Of a stretch of DNA of 44,049 nt, positions 41,793 to 44,049 are shown one piece after another (the first letter of the stretch is position 1; each line of letters begins with the position of its first letter). The DNA is taken from the NCBI RefSeq assembly GCF_001266615.1, contig NZ_LGHZ01000020.1, forward strand, positions 1 through 44,049. The letters run 5' to 3'. Origin of the DNA: Kluyvera genomosp. 1 (GTDB lineage Bacteria > Pseudomonadota > Gammaproteobacteria > Enterobacterales > Enterobacteriaceae). The notes beneath the pieces are model-generated. The model was not told the origin of the DNA and ran no database searches. It was given only the letters and a program-made list of their open reading frames with translations. The position numbers and the translations under genes were made by a program.

Positions 41793-42917
41793 ATGCAAAG
41801 CCTGTCCCCCACATCGCGCTATCTTCAGGCCCTCGAGCAGGGTAGTCATCAACCCGATGATGTTCAGCGTGAGGCGGTAAGCCGTCTCGACACTATTTAT
41901 CAGGAACTCCAAAACAAACCCGCAGCCCCCGCTTCAGGCGGCGGACTGAAGGCGCGCTTCGGCAAGCTGTTGGGTAAAAAAGAGACCGACACGCCAACGG
42001 CGGTTCGCGGCCTTTATATGTGGGGCGGCGTGGGGCGAGGTAAAACCTGGCTAATGGATATGTTCTACCAAAGCCTGCCCGGTACACGTAAGCAGCGCCT
42101 GCACTTTCACCGGTTTATGCTGCGCGTGCACGAAGAGCTGGCGGCATTGCAGGGCCATAGCGATCCGCTCGAAATCGTCGCCGAGCGGTTTAAAGCGGAA
42201 ACCGACGTGCTCTGTTTCGATGAGTTTTTTGTCTCTGATATCACGGATGCGATGTTGCTTGGCGGGCTGATGAAAGCGCTGTTTGCCCGCGGCATTACGC
42301 TGGTGGCAACGTCAAATATTCCACCGGATGAGCTGTACCGGAATGGCCTGCAGCGGGCACGTTTTGTGCCAGCGATTGAGGCCATCAAAGAACACTGCGA
42401 TATCATGAATGTTGATGCTGGCATCGACTATCGCCTGCGTACGCTTACTCAGGCGCATCTGTGGCTGTCTCCGCTCAATAACGATACGCGCCAGCAGATG
42501 GATAAACTGTGGCTCGCGTTGGCGGGCACCTCGCAGCAGAATAAAACAACGCTGGAAATCAATCATCGCCCATTACCGACACTTGGCGTTGAAAACCAAA
42601 CGCTGGCGGTTTCCTTTACCACCCTGTGCGTCGATGCGCGCAGTCAGCACGACTACATTGCGCTCTCGCGATTGTTCCATACGGTGATGCTGTTTGATGT
42701 CCCGGTGATGACCCCGCTTCTGGAGAGCGAGGCGCGGCGCTTCATTGCATTGGTTGATGAATTTTATGAACGCCACGTGAAACTGGTGGTGAGCGCAGAG
42801 GTCGAGCTCTACAACATCTATCAAGGGGAGCGGCTGAAATTTGAGTTCCAGCGCTGTCTGTCGCGTCTGCAGGAGATGCAGAGCGAGGAGTATTTAAAGC
42901 GTCCGCATATGCCGTGA
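41793..42917 (+). CDS. zapE: cell-division ATPase ZapE
   Basis: ZapE (formerly YhcM) is an AFG1-family ATPase that associates with the Z ring under stress and destabilises FtsZ polymers. The 374-residue protein has the Walker A GGVGRGKT (78-85), Walker B VLCFDEFF (Asp143, Glu144) and the sensor-like VATSNIPPDELYRNGLQR motif. It closely matches the E. coli protein. It is divergent from zapG over about 200 bases and precedes rplM. Confidence 0.95.
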   Translation: MQSLSPTSRYLQALEQGSHQPDDVQREAVSRLDTIYQELQNKPAAPASGGGLKARFGKLLGKKETDTPTAVRGLYMWGGVGRGKTWLMDMFYQSLPGTRKQRLHFHRFMLRVHEELAALQGHSDPLEIVAERFKAETDVLCFDEFFVSDITDAMLLGGLMKALFARGITLVATSNIPPDELYRNGLQRARFVPAIEAIKEHCDIMNVDAGIDYRLRTLTQAHLWLSPLNNDTRQQMDKLWLALAGTSQQNKTTLEINHRPLPTLGVENQTLAVSFTTLCVDARSQHDYIALSRLFHTVMLFDVPVMTPLLESEARRFIALVDEFYERHVKLVVSAEVELYNIYQGERLKFEFQRCLSRLQEMQSEEYLKRPHMP

Positions 42918-43581
<664 letters not shown>

Positions 43582-43593
43582 TCGGGATTATAG

Positions 43594-43989
<396 letters not shown>

Positions 43990-43995
43990 TTGGTT

Positions 43996-44048
43996 TCTGC
44001 TTCGGCAGACGGCAATTTGCGAAAAAACCCGCCTCGGCGGGTTTTTTT
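43996..44048 (+). terminator. rpsI terminator with preceding UUCG hairpin
   Basis: A small hairpin TCTGC-TTCG-GCAGA (43996-44009) with a stable UUCG loop is followed by the main terminator, whose CCCGCC/GGCGGG stem (44028-44041) is flanked by A and T runs and ends in TTTTTTT at the window edge. Confidence 0.93.
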
Positions 44049-44049
44049 A

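Overview
The window is a stretch of enterobacterial chromosome, most likely from Enterobacter or a close relative such as Lelliottia or Klebsiella. That placement is inferred. Nearly every protein closely resembles its E. coli K-12 counterpart and the gene order follows the rrnD to rpsI segment of E. coli, but with local differences: a metallo-beta-lactamase-fold gene lies where E. coli has yhdJ/yhdU, a type II dehydroquinase (aroQ) sits before accB, msrPQ lies between acuI and aroQ, an aldehyde dehydrogenase gene follows aaeB, and yhcN is duplicated. No mobile element, CRISPR array, tRNA or clear pseudogene was seen, and all recognised protein genes inside the window look intact.

Layout. 1-120: 3' end of a 5S rRNA gene and two strong rRNA terminators. 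477-6268: lipoprotein yhdV, the tripartite efflux genes acrE-acrF (minus) and their divergent TetR-type repressor acrS (plus). 6389-7222: metallo-hydrolase gene. 7294-8581: dusB-fis operon (minus). 8942-11518: yhdT-panF-prmA (minus). 11629-13928: aroQ-accB-accC (minus), combining shikimate-pathway and fatty-acid synthesis genes. 14163-16812: acuI, then the periplasmic methionine sulfoxide reductase pair msrP-msrQ (minus). 17031-29327: csrD, mreBCD, maf/yhdE, rng, yhdP and tldD (plus), concerned with small-RNA turnover, cell shape, RNA processing and envelope lipid transport. 29363-33674: regulator aaeR and the divergent aromatic-acid efflux operon aaeXAB. 33779-36228: aldehyde dehydrogenase, yhcO (barstar-like) and two yhcN-type stress proteins. 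36606-38469: argR and divergent mdh. 38526-41594: the envelope proteases degS and degQ, and zapG (minus). 41793-43989: zapE, then the ribosomal operon rplM-rpsI, ending in a strong terminator at the window edge.

Most of the sequence is ordinary core genome. The parts that deserve attention are non-coding or local: a 13-bp perfect hairpin that would bury the msrP ribosome-binding site; a possible 20-codon leader peptide in the mreB 5' region; a Fur-like palindrome with a tiny ORF between dusB and prmA; a 24-bp AcrR-like operator in front of acrE; the metallo-hydrolase beside acrS; and an aldehyde dehydrogenase beside the aromatic-acid efflux genes. I found no strong evidence of a wholly new multi-gene system.
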